Notes: generated from the sequence alone by a model not told the origin. A DNA stretch of 63,582 nucleotides from Verrucomicrobiota bacterium (GCA_003219415.1 QHOS01000036.1:1-63582), one strand, 5' to 3'; positions 8,746 through 17,143 are shown, numbered from the stretch's first letter. Translations and numbers: made by a program.

Positions 8746-9618
8746 ATGAAAATTGTAATTCTTGGCTCGGGCGGACGACTTGGCGCAGCGCTTCTGCGCG
8801 AATATCGCGACAAATTCGACGTCGCTGGTTTTAATCATACGCAACTCAATCTTTCGGATTTAGGTGCCGTGCGCGACAAACTGCGGAATATCAGATTTGA
8901 TATTCTGATCAACGCAGCGGGTTTCACAAAGGTCGACCTTTGCGAAACGCAACCGGACCGTGCCTTTCTGATCAACGCAGAGGCGCCGCGTGTGGTTGCA
9001 GAGATTTGCTATGAGAAGAATGCCAGACTGATTCACTTCAGCACCGATTATGTGTTCGGTGGCGACAGGCGCGAACCGTACACCGAAGAAGATCAAGCTA
9101 ATCCAATCAGCGTTTACGGTGAGTCGAAACTGGCCGGAGAGAATAATGTCCTGGCCGCGAAGAGTCAGAATCTTGTTGTGCGCGTCTCCTGGGTCTTTGG
9201 ACCGGATCGTCCGAGTTTTATCGACGCAATGATCCAACAGGCGCAGGAAAATGACGAAGTCGATGCCGTGGCAGACAAATTTTCAACGCCTACATACACG
9301 CTGGATATTGCCGCGATGCTCCCCCAGTTTTTTGACGCAAACGTTGAAGGAGGGATCTTGCATTTCGCGAACGCGGGGCAATGCAGTTGGCGGGAATACG
9401 CGCAATGGGCAGTGGATTGCTGCCATGATGGCGGGTTGCCTCTCAAAGCAAAGACGATTGGCGAGCGGGAATTACGAGACATGACCAACTGGATCGCTCG
9501 TCGCCCTATTTATTCTGTGCTTTCCAGCAGGAAATACACGAAGTTGACGGGGATATCACCTCGCACTTGGCGCGAAGCCGTCTCTGATTATATTACGCGC
9601 TTCTATTCTAAAAAATGA
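8746..9618 (+). CDS. rmlD: dTDP-4-dehydrorhamnose reductase
   Basis: This 290-residue SDR reduces dTDP-4-keto-rhamnose in the last step of dTDP-L-rhamnose synthesis. The nucleotide motif GSGGRLGAAL is at residues 7-16. INAAGFTKVDLCE is the family INAAAYTAVDKAE-type segment, and FSTDYVFGG, YGESKLAGE (YxxxK) and RVSWVFGP follow. TPTYTLDIAAML and ILHFANAGQCSWREYA are typical of the C-terminal half. It sits 62 bp after rmlB. Its stop overlaps the ATG of the DUF1573 gene (ATGA), suggesting translational coupling. Confidence 0.93.
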   Translation: MKIVILGSGGRLGAALLREYRDKFDVAGFNHTQLNLSDLGAVRDKLRNIRFDILINAAGFTKVDLCETQPDRAFLINAEAPRVVAEICYEKNARLIHFSTDYVFGGDRREPYTEEDQANPISVYGESKLAGENNVLAAKSQNLVVRVSWVFGPDRPSFIDAMIQQAQENDEVDAVADKFSTPTYTLDIAAMLPQFFDANVEGGILHFANAGQCSWREYAQWAVDCCHDGGLPLKAKTIGERELRDMTNWIARRPIYSVLSSRKYTKLTGISPRTWREAVSDYITRFYSKK

Positions 9619-10358
9619 AAACCCACATTCTTACTCTAACATTATCGTTCATTTTTTGCCTGGCCGCGCGCGCCGAATTGAAATGGGAGCAAACTGCCGT
9701 TGAGCTGCACCCGGCGCGTGGTGACAAACAGGCGATCGGTCATTTCAAATATCAGAACGCCGGCAAGACCCCCATTCATTTTAAGTCGGTCCATGCCTCA
9801 TGCGGTTGCACGGCTGCGCAATCGCAAAAGGATCAGGTTGGGCCCGGGGAAAACGGCGAGATCACGGCCACCTTTAACATTGGCGACCGGACAGGCACTC
9901 AGGTCAAAACCGTGACAGTAGAAACTGACGAGGCCGCGAATCAGAAAACAGTCCTGACCCTCAAGGCTATTATCCCGCAGGAATTAGAGATCAGTCCGAC
10001 TTTTGTGTTTTGGAAACAAGGCGAAAAGCCGGATCCGAAGACGATCACGGTTCACGCCGGGAAGGATTTTAGCGTGAAAAATATCAAGGTCACTTCATCG
10101 AGTCCGGATTTTCAGACCAAAGTCGAGGAAGCCGGCGAAGGACAGTTCAAAGTTGACGTTCAACCGAAGGAAACCAGTCGGCTTATTGCTTCGACCTTGA
10201 CGATCCAATCCGAGAATTCGCCAAAGACATTTTACGCCACTGCGCGTATCACGACTGCTCCGGGTGCACCGGTTGCACCGGTTGCTCCGGCTGGTCAGAA
10301 AGCTCCGGCTGCGCCGGCCCCGACCGCCCCGGCTCGTCCGCCTGCGCCAGGTAGTTAA
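9615..10358 (+). CDS. DUF1573-domain exported protein
   Basis: This 247-residue protein has a signal peptide (MKTHILTLTLSFIFCLAARA). An immunoglobulin-like DUF1573 domain follows, with its typical HFKYQNAGKTPIHFKSVHAS and the CGCT cysteine motif, then GENGEITATFNIGDRTGTQ. A second beta-rich half and an Ala/Pro-rich tail end the protein. DUF1573 proteins are exported and often accompany redox or cell-surface systems, but their function is not settled. It overlaps the rmlD stop by four bases and precedes a rhodanese and a MauE-like protein, so a thiol-related envelope role is plausible. Confidence 0.85.
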   Translation: MKTHILTLTLSFIFCLAARAELKWEQTAVELHPARGDKQAIGHFKYQNAGKTPIHFKSVHASCGCTAAQSQKDQVGPGENGEITATFNIGDRTGTQVKTVTVETDEAANQKTVLTLKAIIPQELEISPTFVFWKQGEKPDPKTITVHAGKDFSVKNIKVTSSSPDFQTKVEEAGEGQFKVDVQPKETSRLIASTLTIQSENSPKTFYATARITTAPGAPVAPVAPAGQKAPAAPAPTAPARPPAPGS

Positions 10359-10363
10359 ACACA

Positions 10364-10792
10364 TTGAAATTTTCACCGCCACGCCAGGCGCTCATTCTTG
10401 CAGCGATCGCGCTTCTTCCCGGCGTAGGGCAAGCGATTTATTTTCGCGACAAGATCTCGTGGCAATCACCAATTCCACCTTCGGAAATGGTGAGCGCCGA
10501 TCAGGCGCGCGCTTGGGGTGACAGCACCATCTGGATCGATGCTCGCCCGGATGACGAGTTTGCTCGTGATCACGTGCCTGGAGCGATTTCGTTGAACGAA
10601 GATCGCTGGAACGATTTGTTACCACAGTTTTTGGCAGTGTGGTCGCCTGGAAAAAAGGTAATTGTTTATTGTAGTGCGCAAAGCTGCGATCTGGCCCGCG
10701 AAGTAGCCGAGCGGCTGCGGAAGGAAGCGCAGCTTCTTGACGTGTTTGTGCTCGACGGCGGCTGGGAAGCCTGGGTGAAGAAGAATCGTTAA
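10364..10792 (+). CDS. Membrane-anchored rhodanese-like sulfurtransferase
   Basis: This 142-residue protein has an N-terminal hydrophobic segment (ALILAAIALLPGVGQAIYF) and one rhodanese domain with IWIDARPDDEFARDHVPGAI. The active-site loop is VIYCSAQSCD: Cys in YCSAQSC is the expected persulfide carrier, and the loop ends with GGWEAW. The start appears to be TTG at 10364, preceded by AGGTAG; the next in-frame Met would remove the anchor and part of the domain. It lies between the DUF1573 and MauE-like genes in one operon and probably moves sulfur or handles thiols at the periplasmic face. Confidence 0.82.
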   Translation: MKFSPPRQALILAAIALLPGVGQAIYFRDKISWQSPIPPSEMVSADQARAWGDSTIWIDARPDDEFARDHVPGAISLNEDRWNDLLPQFLAVWSPGKKVIVYCSAQSCDLAREVAERLRKEAQLLDVFVLDGGWEAWVKKNR

Positions 10793-10816
10793 ATCGTTAA
10801 ATGGTTAAATCGTTCG
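10789..10816. repeat. Iterated GTTAAAT motif spanning a start codon
   Basis: Three near-identical units (TCGTTAAAT / GGTTAAAT) bridge the rhodanese stop and the MauE-like start. The ATG of the MauE-like gene is part of the repeat, so it encodes MVKSF. Confidence 0.55.
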
Positions 10817-11247
10817 TCTGGCGGATTCTCGACCTTGTCATTGCCGCCGTTTTCATTTACGCCGGCGTACTTAAAGTAATCGATCCGGTCCAGTTCGCCC
10901 ACGATATCGATCATTACAAAATTCTACCGTGGACCATCGGAGTGGGGCTGGCGTTTTATCTGCCGTGGTTGGAAATTTTTTGCGGCGTCGCCCTCATTTT
11001 CCGCCTGTTCTATCGCGGCGCATTATCGATTTTGACTGCGCTCGTTGTGGTCTTCCTCGTTGCCGCGATCGGTGCAAAAGTTCGCGGTCTCGACATCACA
11101 TGCGGCTGTTTCGGTCACGCGAGCCAGAACTGGAGCTTCCCGGCGCACCTCGCTCTGGATTTGGGGATCCTCTCCGCTTTGGCTGCCCTTTGCTACTGCA
11201 GCGTGGCCCGAGCGCGTGCGAATGCTTCACCAACGTCCATGTCATGA
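10801..11247 (+). CDS. MauE/DoxX-type membrane protein
   Basis: This 148-residue protein has four membrane segments. The first (LDLVIAAVFIYAGVLKVIDP) is typical of the DoxX/MauE group. The loop motif LDITCGCFG between spans 3 and 4 carries a CxC pair resembling the cysteines of MauE, a protein linked to thiol-disulfide chemistry in methylamine dehydrogenase maturation. With the preceding rhodanese and DUF1573 genes it forms a compact four-gene run after rmlD. It probably passes electrons or disulfides across the inner membrane; the partner is unknown. Confidence 0.82.
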   Translation: MVKSFVWRILDLVIAAVFIYAGVLKVIDPVQFAHDIDHYKILPWTIGVGLAFYLPWLEIFCGVALIFRLFYRGALSILTALVVVFLVAAIGAKVRGLDITCGCFGHASQNWSFPAHLALDLGILSALAALCYCSVARARANASPTSMS

Positions 11248-11266
11248 ATTTTGATATCAAGAGAGC

Positions 11267-11416
11267 ATGATCAGGAAGCTCAAGTCCGGTAAATATCGGC
11301 TGTATTCGCGGAAGAAAGATCCGAAGACAGGAAAGCGCCGGAATTTGGGCACCTTCAAGACAAAGGCGGCAGCCCAAAAACACGAGCGCGCGGTTCAGTA
11401 TTTCAAGCGGCATTAG
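11267..11416 (+). CDS. Small basic protein, 49 aa, AP2/integrase-arm-like
   Basis: The reading frame MIRKLKSGKYRLYSRKKDPK continues with TGKRRNLGTFKTKAAAQKHE and ends YFKRH. The order of a beta-hairpin (KYRLYSRKK), a KTGKRRNLGTF turn and an Ala-rich helix (KAAAQKHERAV) resembles small DNA-binding arms of the kind found at the N-terminus of tyrosine recombinases. Nothing else of a recombinase is present. It starts 20 bp after the MauE-like stop, with GAGAG upstream of the ATG. I believe similar free-standing short proteins occur in related genomes, but this needs a search. Confidence 0.7.
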   Translation: MIRKLKSGKYRLYSRKKDPKTGKRRNLGTFKTKAAAQKHERAVQYFKRH

Positions 11417-11536
11417 TCCCGTACGCTTCTCGAATTGCTACGGTACGAAGATGGTCGCGTTGTTTTCACCGCGATCAATTATTGTCGGCTTGATTTGGAT
11501 GACGCTCTGTGTTCCACACTATGGGCATAGCGCCCG

Positions 11537-12613
11537 ATGAGATTATTCCGGCTCACCCTTGAATGCTCGCTTTGTCTGGCTGTCTTTGCGACGGCAGGGT
11601 GCAGGCGAAAATCGAACGGTCAACTGGTGGGTGAATCGCCGGCGCAGTCGCCTTCACCGTCTGGAGTCTCCACCCCGATCTCATCTCCTGGTTCATCTCC
11701 GTCGCCAAGTCCGACGCCGCAGTCACAGACTAAGCAGATACCAACGCTCGATTTGTCGCGGTTGGAGAACAGCGTCCGCCCCGCAATCTTTTGGATCACA
11801 GTGTTTGATTCATCTGGCAAATTGCTGCGGACTGAGACTGCTTTTTTTATTTCGGCAGACGGCAGATTCATTACGACCGCGCATGCGATTGAGGATGGAG
11901 TCAATGCTGTGGCGAAAATGGCTGATGGGGAAATTCATAATGTCGATGGCATCCTCGCCTCTTCGGCAACGCTCGATCTTGCTATTCTTCAAGCCGATGT
12001 GAAACGGGTGCCATTTTTGACGTTAAACAAGACCGCGAACCCGGAGCCTGGCACGCATGTTGGAGTTGTGGGAAGCGCGCTGGCGGGCTCCGCCGAAGCC
12101 GCTCGAGAAACAACTATCTCAACGCAGCAACCCGACGAGGCGGAAATCGCGGCAACGGTATCGCCCGATTCGATCGGGTCGCCAATTGTGGACGCGAACG
12201 GCGAAGTTGTTGGGATCGTCATATCCGGTGGTGACAAAGCGACCGCTCGACCTTCGAAGAGTGTGGGCTCATTGCTGGATCGAATTGCATCAGACGCGAA
12301 ACCTCGATGGGCGGAAACTGCTCAAACGGTTCCTACACCTACACCCGCGCCCCGGCCGACGCCGAAGCCGCGATTAGTTTATGCGCCCGCACCAGCCTTT
12401 CCGCGGGACGCTCATGTCCGGCCGGGCGTAGCATGGTCGGGCCGATTCAGCCTGAGCTTCGATTCAAGAGGAAATGTGACCAAGGTCCAAATCGTTCAAT
12501 CGACCGGAAACGAAGCGTTGGATAGGGCGGCGATCAGCACCCTCCGCCAATGGAAATCTGCTCCCGGCGGGGATTGGGCGGCAACGGTTCCAGTTACATT
12601 TCAAACAAGGTGA
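11537..12613 (+). CDS. Trypsin-like (degenerate) protease domain fused to a TonB C-terminal domain, lipoprotein
   Basis: This is a 358-residue exported protein with a lipobox-like TAGC (Cys22) and a Ser/Pro-rich linker (about 32-66). An HtrA/trypsin-like domain follows, with His116 in TTAHA and Asp147 in LDLAIL. Where family members have GNSGGP, this protein has PDSIGSP (210-216), so the catalytic Ser position appears to be Ile213. The domain may be a binding module, not a protease. After a second Pro-rich linker (265-285) the end is a TonB-type domain (RFSLSFDSRGNVTKVQIV, ALDRAAISTLRQWKSAP). A role in envelope sensing or scaffolding is inferred. Confidence 0.75.
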   Translation: MRLFRLTLECSLCLAVFATAGCRRKSNGQLVGESPAQSPSPSGVSTPISSPGSSPSPSPTPQSQTKQIPTLDLSRLENSVRPAIFWITVFDSSGKLLRTETAFFISADGRFITTAHAIEDGVNAVAKMADGEIHNVDGILASSATLDLAILQADVKRVPFLTLNKTANPEPGTHVGVVGSALAGSAEAARETTISTQQPDEAEIAATVSPDSIGSPIVDANGEVVGIVISGGDKATARPSKSVGSLLDRIASDAKPRWAETAQTVPTPTPAPRPTPKPRLVYAPAPAFPRDAHVRPGVAWSGRFSLSFDSRGNVTKVQIVQSTGNEALDRAAISTLRQWKSAPGGDWAATVPVTFQTR

Positions 12614-12807
12614 GATTCGAAAACGCGGCTCTCGATTTTCAAGTCAATCCCGCTGGGCAGCTGTTGTCTCGCTTACTGGCAGAGTTCGTTCGCCTGAGCT
12701 CCCCCGGTCGCGAGATGATTAGCCGGATACCTGCACCTTCGATGAGTTGCCAACACGTGCGCGCGCGGAAAAGCGCGATCGCGAAAGGACGCTAAGGCGT
12801 CGAGTTC

Positions 12808-13296
12808 ATGATTGAGATACGCGAAGCAACTGCCGGGGATCGGGACGCGATCTGGGATATTTTTCGCGAGGTGGTGACTGCCAGGGACACGTATGCTTTC
12901 GATCCGGGAATGTCGCGCCACGATGCCTTGGGATATTGGTTCCAGGCGGATACACGGACTTACGTTGCAGAAAGCAGGGGACGCATTCTCGGCACTTATA
13001 TTCTGCGGCCTAACCAGTCGGGAGGCGGGTCGCACGTCGCGAATGCGGCTTTCATGGTCGCTCCGGATGCGCGTGGCCAGGGAATTGGTCGCGCGATGGC
13101 CGAGCATTGCCTAAGCGAAGCACGCCTCCTCGGTTTTCGCGCAATGCAGTTTAATTTCGTTGTTTCAACCAACGACTCCGCAGTGCGCCTTTGGCAAAAA
13201 CTCGGTTTCAAAATCGTCGGCACTTTGCCGGGCGCATTTCATCATCCCGAAAAAGGATATGTCGATGTGTACGTTATGTTTCGCTCGCGTCTGTAG
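12808..13296 (+). CDS. GNAT-family N-acetyltransferase
   Basis: This 162-residue protein has the GNAT order of elements: an N-terminal IREATAGDRDAIWDIF, a central strand ANAAFMVAPDARGQGIGRAM with the acetyl-CoA loop (RGQGIG), and NDSAVRLWQKLGFKIVGTLP near the end. The last part (HPEKGYVDVYVMFRSRL) resembles phosphinothricin or L-amino-acid acyltransferases. The substrate cannot be told from sequence. About 195 bp without a credible gene precede it. Confidence 0.9.
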   Translation: MIEIREATAGDRDAIWDIFREVVTARDTYAFDPGMSRHDALGYWFQADTRTYVAESRGRILGTYILRPNQSGGGSHVANAAFMVAPDARGQGIGRAMAEHCLSEARLLGFRAMQFNFVVSTNDSAVRLWQKLGFKIVGTLPGAFHHPEKGYVDVYVMFRSRL

Positions 13297-13390
13297 CCCG
13301 AACATTGGTAACTGCGAACGAAGAATGGATTTCGTTTTTGGTTTGCGTTTTGCGTTCGTTAGGCCGAATTGGCTAATTGACTCGAGTTAA

Positions 13391-13717
13391 ATGCAAACGG
13401 TGATTCAGGTAATCGCGACCGGCCGCGGATCGTTACGGAACAAAATCATGAGCGATCCGCAACTGGAGAAAAAATTCGGTTTCATCAAAGTCTGGCACAA
13501 ACAACCGAGCCGTCCGCACGGCTGGGCGAAGATACACAGCGCTCGAGATCTTCACGGCGCAATTAATCTGGAGTGGCACGCGCGCAGCAGCACGCTCATC
13601 TGCCGGGTTGTGACAAAGCTTGGCAACAAACCCAATTCAATCATCGGCGATTTCATCGATTACCTGCTTGCGCGTCACCAGAGTCGCATTCTCGCCATTC
13701 ATATCATGCGACGTTGA
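13391..13717 (+). CDS. Conserved-looking hypothetical protein, 108 aa
   Basis: A small soluble protein with alternating strands and a compact core (FGFIKVWHKQPSRPHGWAKI, DLHGAINLEWHARSSTLICR, IIGDFIDYLLARH). No signal peptide, membrane segment or catalytic motif is visible and I do not recognise the family. The composition is that of a folded protein and no competing frame exists. It starts just after a small repeat-like stretch and precedes the hemerythrin gene by about 50 bp. Confidence 0.65.
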   Translation: MQTVIQVIATGRGSLRNKIMSDPQLEKKFGFIKVWHKQPSRPHGWAKIHSARDLHGAINLEWHARSSTLICRVVTKLGNKPNSIIGDFIDYLLARHQSRILAIHIMRR

Positions 13718-13767
13718 ATCTGAAAATGCGCTCAGTGCGCGAGCTGAACCCGATTATCTGTCGAAAC

Positions 13768-14493
13768 ATGCACGATCGAAATCAGGAAGGGAAACCGTTT
13801 GAGCGCAGAGTTTTTCTCAGAAGCGGCGTCATTTTTACCGGAGCCGTGTTAGCGAGCTCTGCGCTGCTGCGTGGCGCTGGAACGAAAAACAAAGATGAAG
13901 AAAAAGAAACCGAAGTCGGGCCGCCTGAAGATTTGATGCGGGAACACGGCGTTTTGAAGCGCGTGCTTTTAGTTTACGGCGAAGTGTTGCGTCGTATCGA
14001 TTCAAAGCAAGATTTTCCGCCCGAAACGCTGGCTGACGCTGCGCGAATCATTCGCAACTTTGTTGAGGATTATCATGAGAAACTTGAGGAAGATTTTCTC
14101 TTCCCGCGTTTCGAAAAAGCCAATCTGCTCGTCGATCTGGTAAAAGTGCTGCGCGCGCAGCATCAGGCGGGGCGGCAGGTCACTGATGTCACGATGCGCT
14201 TCGCAAACCTGCAATCGCTAAAGAATGAATCCGAACGGGGCCAGCTCATCGCGTCAATGCAGCAGTTCATCCGTATGTACAATCCCCACGAGGCGCGCGA
14301 AGACACGGTCCTCTTCCCCGCTTTTCGAAAGATCGTTTCCCCGCATGAGTTCGATGCCTTAGGCGAAGATTTCGAGAAGAAAGAAGACGAGCTTTTCGGC
14401 GAAGGCGGATTTGAGAAAGTGGTCGATCAGGTTGCAGGAATCGAACAGCGATTGGGCATTTACGACCTCGCCCAGTTTACGCCGAAGATGTAA
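13768..14493 (+). CDS. Hemerythrin-like domain protein with Tat signal
   Basis: This protein of about 241 residues begins with a twin-arginine signal (FERRVFLRSGVIFTGAVLAS), so it is exported folded. The four-helix HHE domain supplies metal-binding candidates in order: REHGVLKR, DYHEKLEEDFLFPRFE, AQHQAGRQ and NPHEAREDTVLFPAF. This fits a di-iron hemerythrin-type site that may bind oxygen or nitric oxide or act in iron handling. The start at 13768 places the RR pair at residues 13-14; an in-frame ATG at 13726 also exists. It is followed six bases later by a DoxX gene, probably as an operon. Confidence 0.85.
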   Translation: MHDRNQEGKPFERRVFLRSGVIFTGAVLASSALLRGAGTKNKDEEKETEVGPPEDLMREHGVLKRVLLVYGEVLRRIDSKQDFPPETLADAARIIRNFVEDYHEKLEEDFLFPRFEKANLLVDLVKVLRAQHQAGRQVTDVTMRFANLQSLKNESERGQLIASMQQFIRMYNPHEAREDTVLFPAFRKIVSPHEFDALGEDFEKKEDELFGEGGFEKVVDQVAGIEQRLGIYDLAQFTPKM

Positions 14494-14498
14494 GGGCC

Positions 14499-14993
14499 AT
14501 GCGCGAACTTTTCGTTACCGATGCGCCTGCGGCGACTGTTCTTGTGCGAATTATGGCCGGTAGCGTGTTCCTGTCCGAAGGAATTCAGAAATTTCTTTAT
14601 CCAGAAGATCTTGCCGCCGGACGTTTCACCAAAATAGGCATTCCCGCGCCCGAGATCATCGGTCCGTTTGTCGGCGGATGCGAAGTCGTTTTTGGTGCGC
14701 TGCTGATCGTTGGATTGTTAACCCGCCTCGCAGCGATTGTGCTGCTGATCGACATTAGTGTTGCAATTGTTTCGACCAAAATTCCTGTTCTTCTGGGTCA
14801 CGGTTTCTGGGGATTTTCGCTGGTGAAACTGCCGCGATATGGTTTCTGGAGCATGATGCACGAGGCGCGTACGGATTTCTCGATGTGGCTTGGTCTGCTC
14901 TTTCTGCTAATCGTCGGCGCTGGGCGGTGGTCGTTCGACGCCGCCTTAATGCGGGGAAGGGCCAGGTCTCAATGGCCGACCGCATCGCGTTAA
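14499..14993 (+). CDS. DoxX-family membrane protein
   Basis: This 164-residue protein has four membrane spans and the DoxX pattern: [20 protein letters not shown] in span 1, then [21 protein letters not shown] and [17 protein letters not shown]. DoxX proteins sit in the inner membrane and are linked to thiol and oxidative-stress handling. It is next to the exported hemerythrin-like gene, which fits a redox-stress unit. The tail is basic. The tRNA-Asp gene on the other strand converges on its end. Confidence 0.85.
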   Translation: MRELFVTDAPAATVLVRIMAGSVFLSEGIQKFLYPEDLAAGRFTKIGIPAPEIIGPFVGGCEVVFGALLIVGLLTRLAAIVLLIDISVAIVSTKIPVLLGHGFWGFSLVKLPRYGFWSMMHEARTDFSMWLGLLFLLIVGAGRWSFDAALMRGRARSQWPTASR

Positions 14994-15009
14994 ACGAATC
15001 AAAACAATC

Positions 15010-15083
15010 CGGAGTCTACGGGGCTCGAACCCGCAACCTCCGCCGTGACAGGGCGGCGCTCTAACCAATTGAGCTAAGACTCC
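15010..15083 (-). tRNA. tRNA-Asp (anticodon GTC)
   Basis: Reverse-strand acceptor arms GGAGTCT and AGACTCC pair fully. The anticodon stem CCGCC/GGCGG holds loop CTGTCAC (anticodon GTC). The T arm is GCGGGTTCGAGCCCCG-like. The discriminator is G, as expected for Asp. CCA is not encoded. Confidence 0.96.
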
Positions 15084-15136
15084 CTTGGGAAGGAGAAACT
15101 GTAGAGGCAGCTCTCTTCAGTCGCAACTGTTCGTCG

Positions 15137-15219
15137 TTTTTCTCTCTCTTACTCTTCCTCATACTCTTTTGTTTCGAGTAAGAGTAAGAACAAGAGCACG
15201 AGCAAGAGGAAAAAGAGAC
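15137..15219. repeat. Imperfect palindrome, CTCTTACTC / GAGTAAGAG family
   Basis: The pyrimidine-rich left half (TCTCTCTTACTCTTCCTC) is mirrored by a purine-rich right half (GAGTAAGAGTAAGAACAAGA, then AGGAAAAAGAGA). It lies between tRNA-Asp and the arc promoter. Related arms occur at 3066-3240 and 53506-53580. Confidence 0.6.
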
Positions 15220-15302
15220 TTTTGAGCAACATCAAATCGACCTCATGGTTGAACATTTTGTATATGGCAGCGTCGAACCCCGAAAGATTTCGCGAGTGAA
15301 CA

Positions 15303-15330
15303 TTGCAGAGACGCTTGATAACGCTATAAT
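15303..15330 (+). promoter_or_regulatory. Predicted sigma70-type promoter of arc-dop
   Basis: TTGCAG at 15303-15308 and a perfect TATAAT at 15325-15330 are separated by 16 bp and lie about 35 bp upstream of the arc ATG. No other start signal is needed for the two-gene unit. Confidence 0.6.
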
Positions 15331-15364
15331 GAGACACGGTTCGGCGGATTGACCCAAACCATAA

Positions 15365-17050
15365 ATGAGTGACGAGCGCAGCGAGGGACTTCAGGGCGGG
15401 GTTGGGGACTCGGGTCCGGACAATCTCCTCGATTCATTTGATCAAGTGATCGCCTCGTTGCCTCCGGGCGATCCGGTGCGACGCGATCTATTGGAACTGC
15501 GGCCGCAGATTTTCGACCAACAGGAGACGATGGTCGAAGCGCGCCGAATGATCGAGAAGCTGGAAGAAGTCGTCAAGAAAGTGACCTCGCCTGCGAACCG
15601 GATCGGCACATTTCTCGGAGCCACTTCAAAGGATACGGCGCATATCGTAGTGGGCGGTGCCGATTATTACTGCAACGTCGATCCGCGCATTCCACTTGCG
15701 AAACTGAAAAAGGGAACGCGCGTCCTGGTGAACGAAGCGTTCGTCATCGTTGGCGATCTCGGATTCGAAACGGCGGGCCCGGTGACAAAAATCACCGAGG
15801 TTCTCGGCAAAGACAGGCTCCGGGTCGGTTCGGAGCACGGGTTGCAATCGATGGTTTTGCAGCGTTCCGCCGATCTTGCCGGCTCGACCTTGAAATCCGG
15901 CGACGACGTCCGCGTTGATTCAAACTACCGGATGGCGTTGGAAATGCTCTCGAGTCCCAAATCGCACGAACATTATCTCGACAACGTACCCGAGTTGCCG
16001 TGGGAAAAGGTCGGCGGTCAGGAGACCGCGCTGCAGGCGATCAAGGACGCGATCGAGCTCCCGCTTTTACACGCTGATCTTTTCCAGAAATTTCACCACG
16101 CTACTCCGAAAGGTTTTCTGCTTTACGGTCCACCGGGGTGCGGGAAGACGCTGATTGGAAAGGCGACTGCTTATAATTTGACTAAACAGCTTCGCGAAAA
16201 AACGGGCGCTGAGATGCAGGAATATTTCATGCACGTCAAGGGCCCCGAGATACTGAACATGTGGGTCGGCGAATCGGAGCGAATGGTGCGCGAGATTTTT
16301 GCCACTGCTCGCGAGAAACGCAGCGAGGGTTTTATGCCGTTTCTATTTATCGATGAAGCCGAATCGATTCTGGGCACGCGCCGCGCATCGCGTCATTCGA
16401 ACATTCTTTCGACGCTGGTTCCGATGTTTTGCTCGGAGATGGATGGGATCGATTCACTCAACGACGTTGTCATTATTCTTGCTTCCAATCGCGCCGATCT
16501 GATCGATCCGGCAATTTTGCGCCCGGGCCGAATCGATCGAAAGATAAAAGTTAACAGGCCAGATAAAGATGGCGCGCGAGAAGTCTACCGCATCTATCTC
16601 ACCGACGATCTTCCTTACGACGGTGTTCTTGCCAAGGAAGCCGATGGTCTGGGCGCGTCGATCGAGCGTCTGATTGAGCGTTTCGTCGACTGGCAGTTTA
16701 CGCGCCGCGACGAGAACAAATTCCTGGAAGTAACGCTGCGCAGTGGGCGCAAGGAGACGCTTTACCGCAGCGATCTGATCAGTGGCGCGATCATCGCCTC
16801 GATTGTGGAGCGGGCAAAAGCGATGGCGATTAAGCGGGCCATTGCCACCCAGCAAGAGCAAGGAATTCGCGAAACGGATTTGCAGCTCGCATTTAACGCC
16901 GAGTACATGGAGAACGATATTTTTCCGACCACCGACATCACTGAAGATTGGCTCAAGTTGATTGATTACGATCCGGAGAACGTCGTCAAAATTTCGCCTG
17001 TTAGACCGGTTTCCGAAGCGCGAGCGCGTGCAACCGTCGGCGTGATCTGA
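15365..17050 (+). CDS. arc: Proteasome-type AAA ATPase (ARC/Mpa)
   Basis: This 561-residue protein has the Mpa/ARC layout. A short N-terminal coiled coil (about 50-73) is followed by an OB-like interdomain (about 80-185) and one AAA domain. Walker A is GPPGCGKT (255-262), Walker B FLFIDEAE (326-333), a pore-loop segment MWVG (299-302), and the sensor/arginine region is ASNRADLIDPAILRPGRIDR. In bacteria with Pup or UBact this hexamer recruits tagged proteins and feeds them into the 20S proteasome. The C-terminus (ATVGVI) lacks the GQYL motif by which Mpa docks on the 20S core. It has its own promoter and is followed 93 bp later by dop. Confidence 0.93.
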   Translation: MSDERSEGLQGGVGDSGPDNLLDSFDQVIASLPPGDPVRRDLLELRPQIFDQQETMVEARRMIEKLEEVVKKVTSPANRIGTFLGATSKDTAHIVVGGADYYCNVDPRIPLAKLKKGTRVLVNEAFVIVGDLGFETAGPVTKITEVLGKDRLRVGSEHGLQSMVLQRSADLAGSTLKSGDDVRVDSNYRMALEMLSSPKSHEHYLDNVPELPWEKVGGQETALQAIKDAIELPLLHADLFQKFHHATPKGFLLYGPPGCGKTLIGKATAYNLTKQLREKTGAEMQEYFMHVKGPEILNMWVGESERMVREIFATAREKRSEGFMPFLFIDEAESILGTRRASRHSNILSTLVPMFCSEMDGIDSLNDVVIILASNRADLIDPAILRPGRIDRKIKVNRPDKDGAREVYRIYLTDDLPYDGVLAKEADGLGASIERLIERFVDWQFTRRDENKFLEVTLRSGRKETLYRSDLISGAIIASIVERAKAMAIKRAIATQQEQGIRETDLQLAFNAEYMENDIFPTTDITEDWLKLIDYDPENVVKISPVRPVSEARARATVGVI

Positions 17051-17143
17051 GCTGCGAAGAGACAATGACCACTGCGTCACTCCGCTTTAGCTCGATTTCA
17101 ATCTGTGCCTTGGCCGGCTGACATCGGAAAAGAGCAGGACCCG

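Noticed and set aside
12550-12795. 81-residue open frame between the TonB fusion and GNAT genes
   Set aside because: It begins inside the TonB-domain coding sequence and shows no protein-like pattern.
17051-17143. Possible Pup/UBact gene between arc and dop
   Set aside because: The only frame starting here (ATG at 17064) gives 18 residues without the Gly-Gly/Gly-Glu end expected of a modifier.
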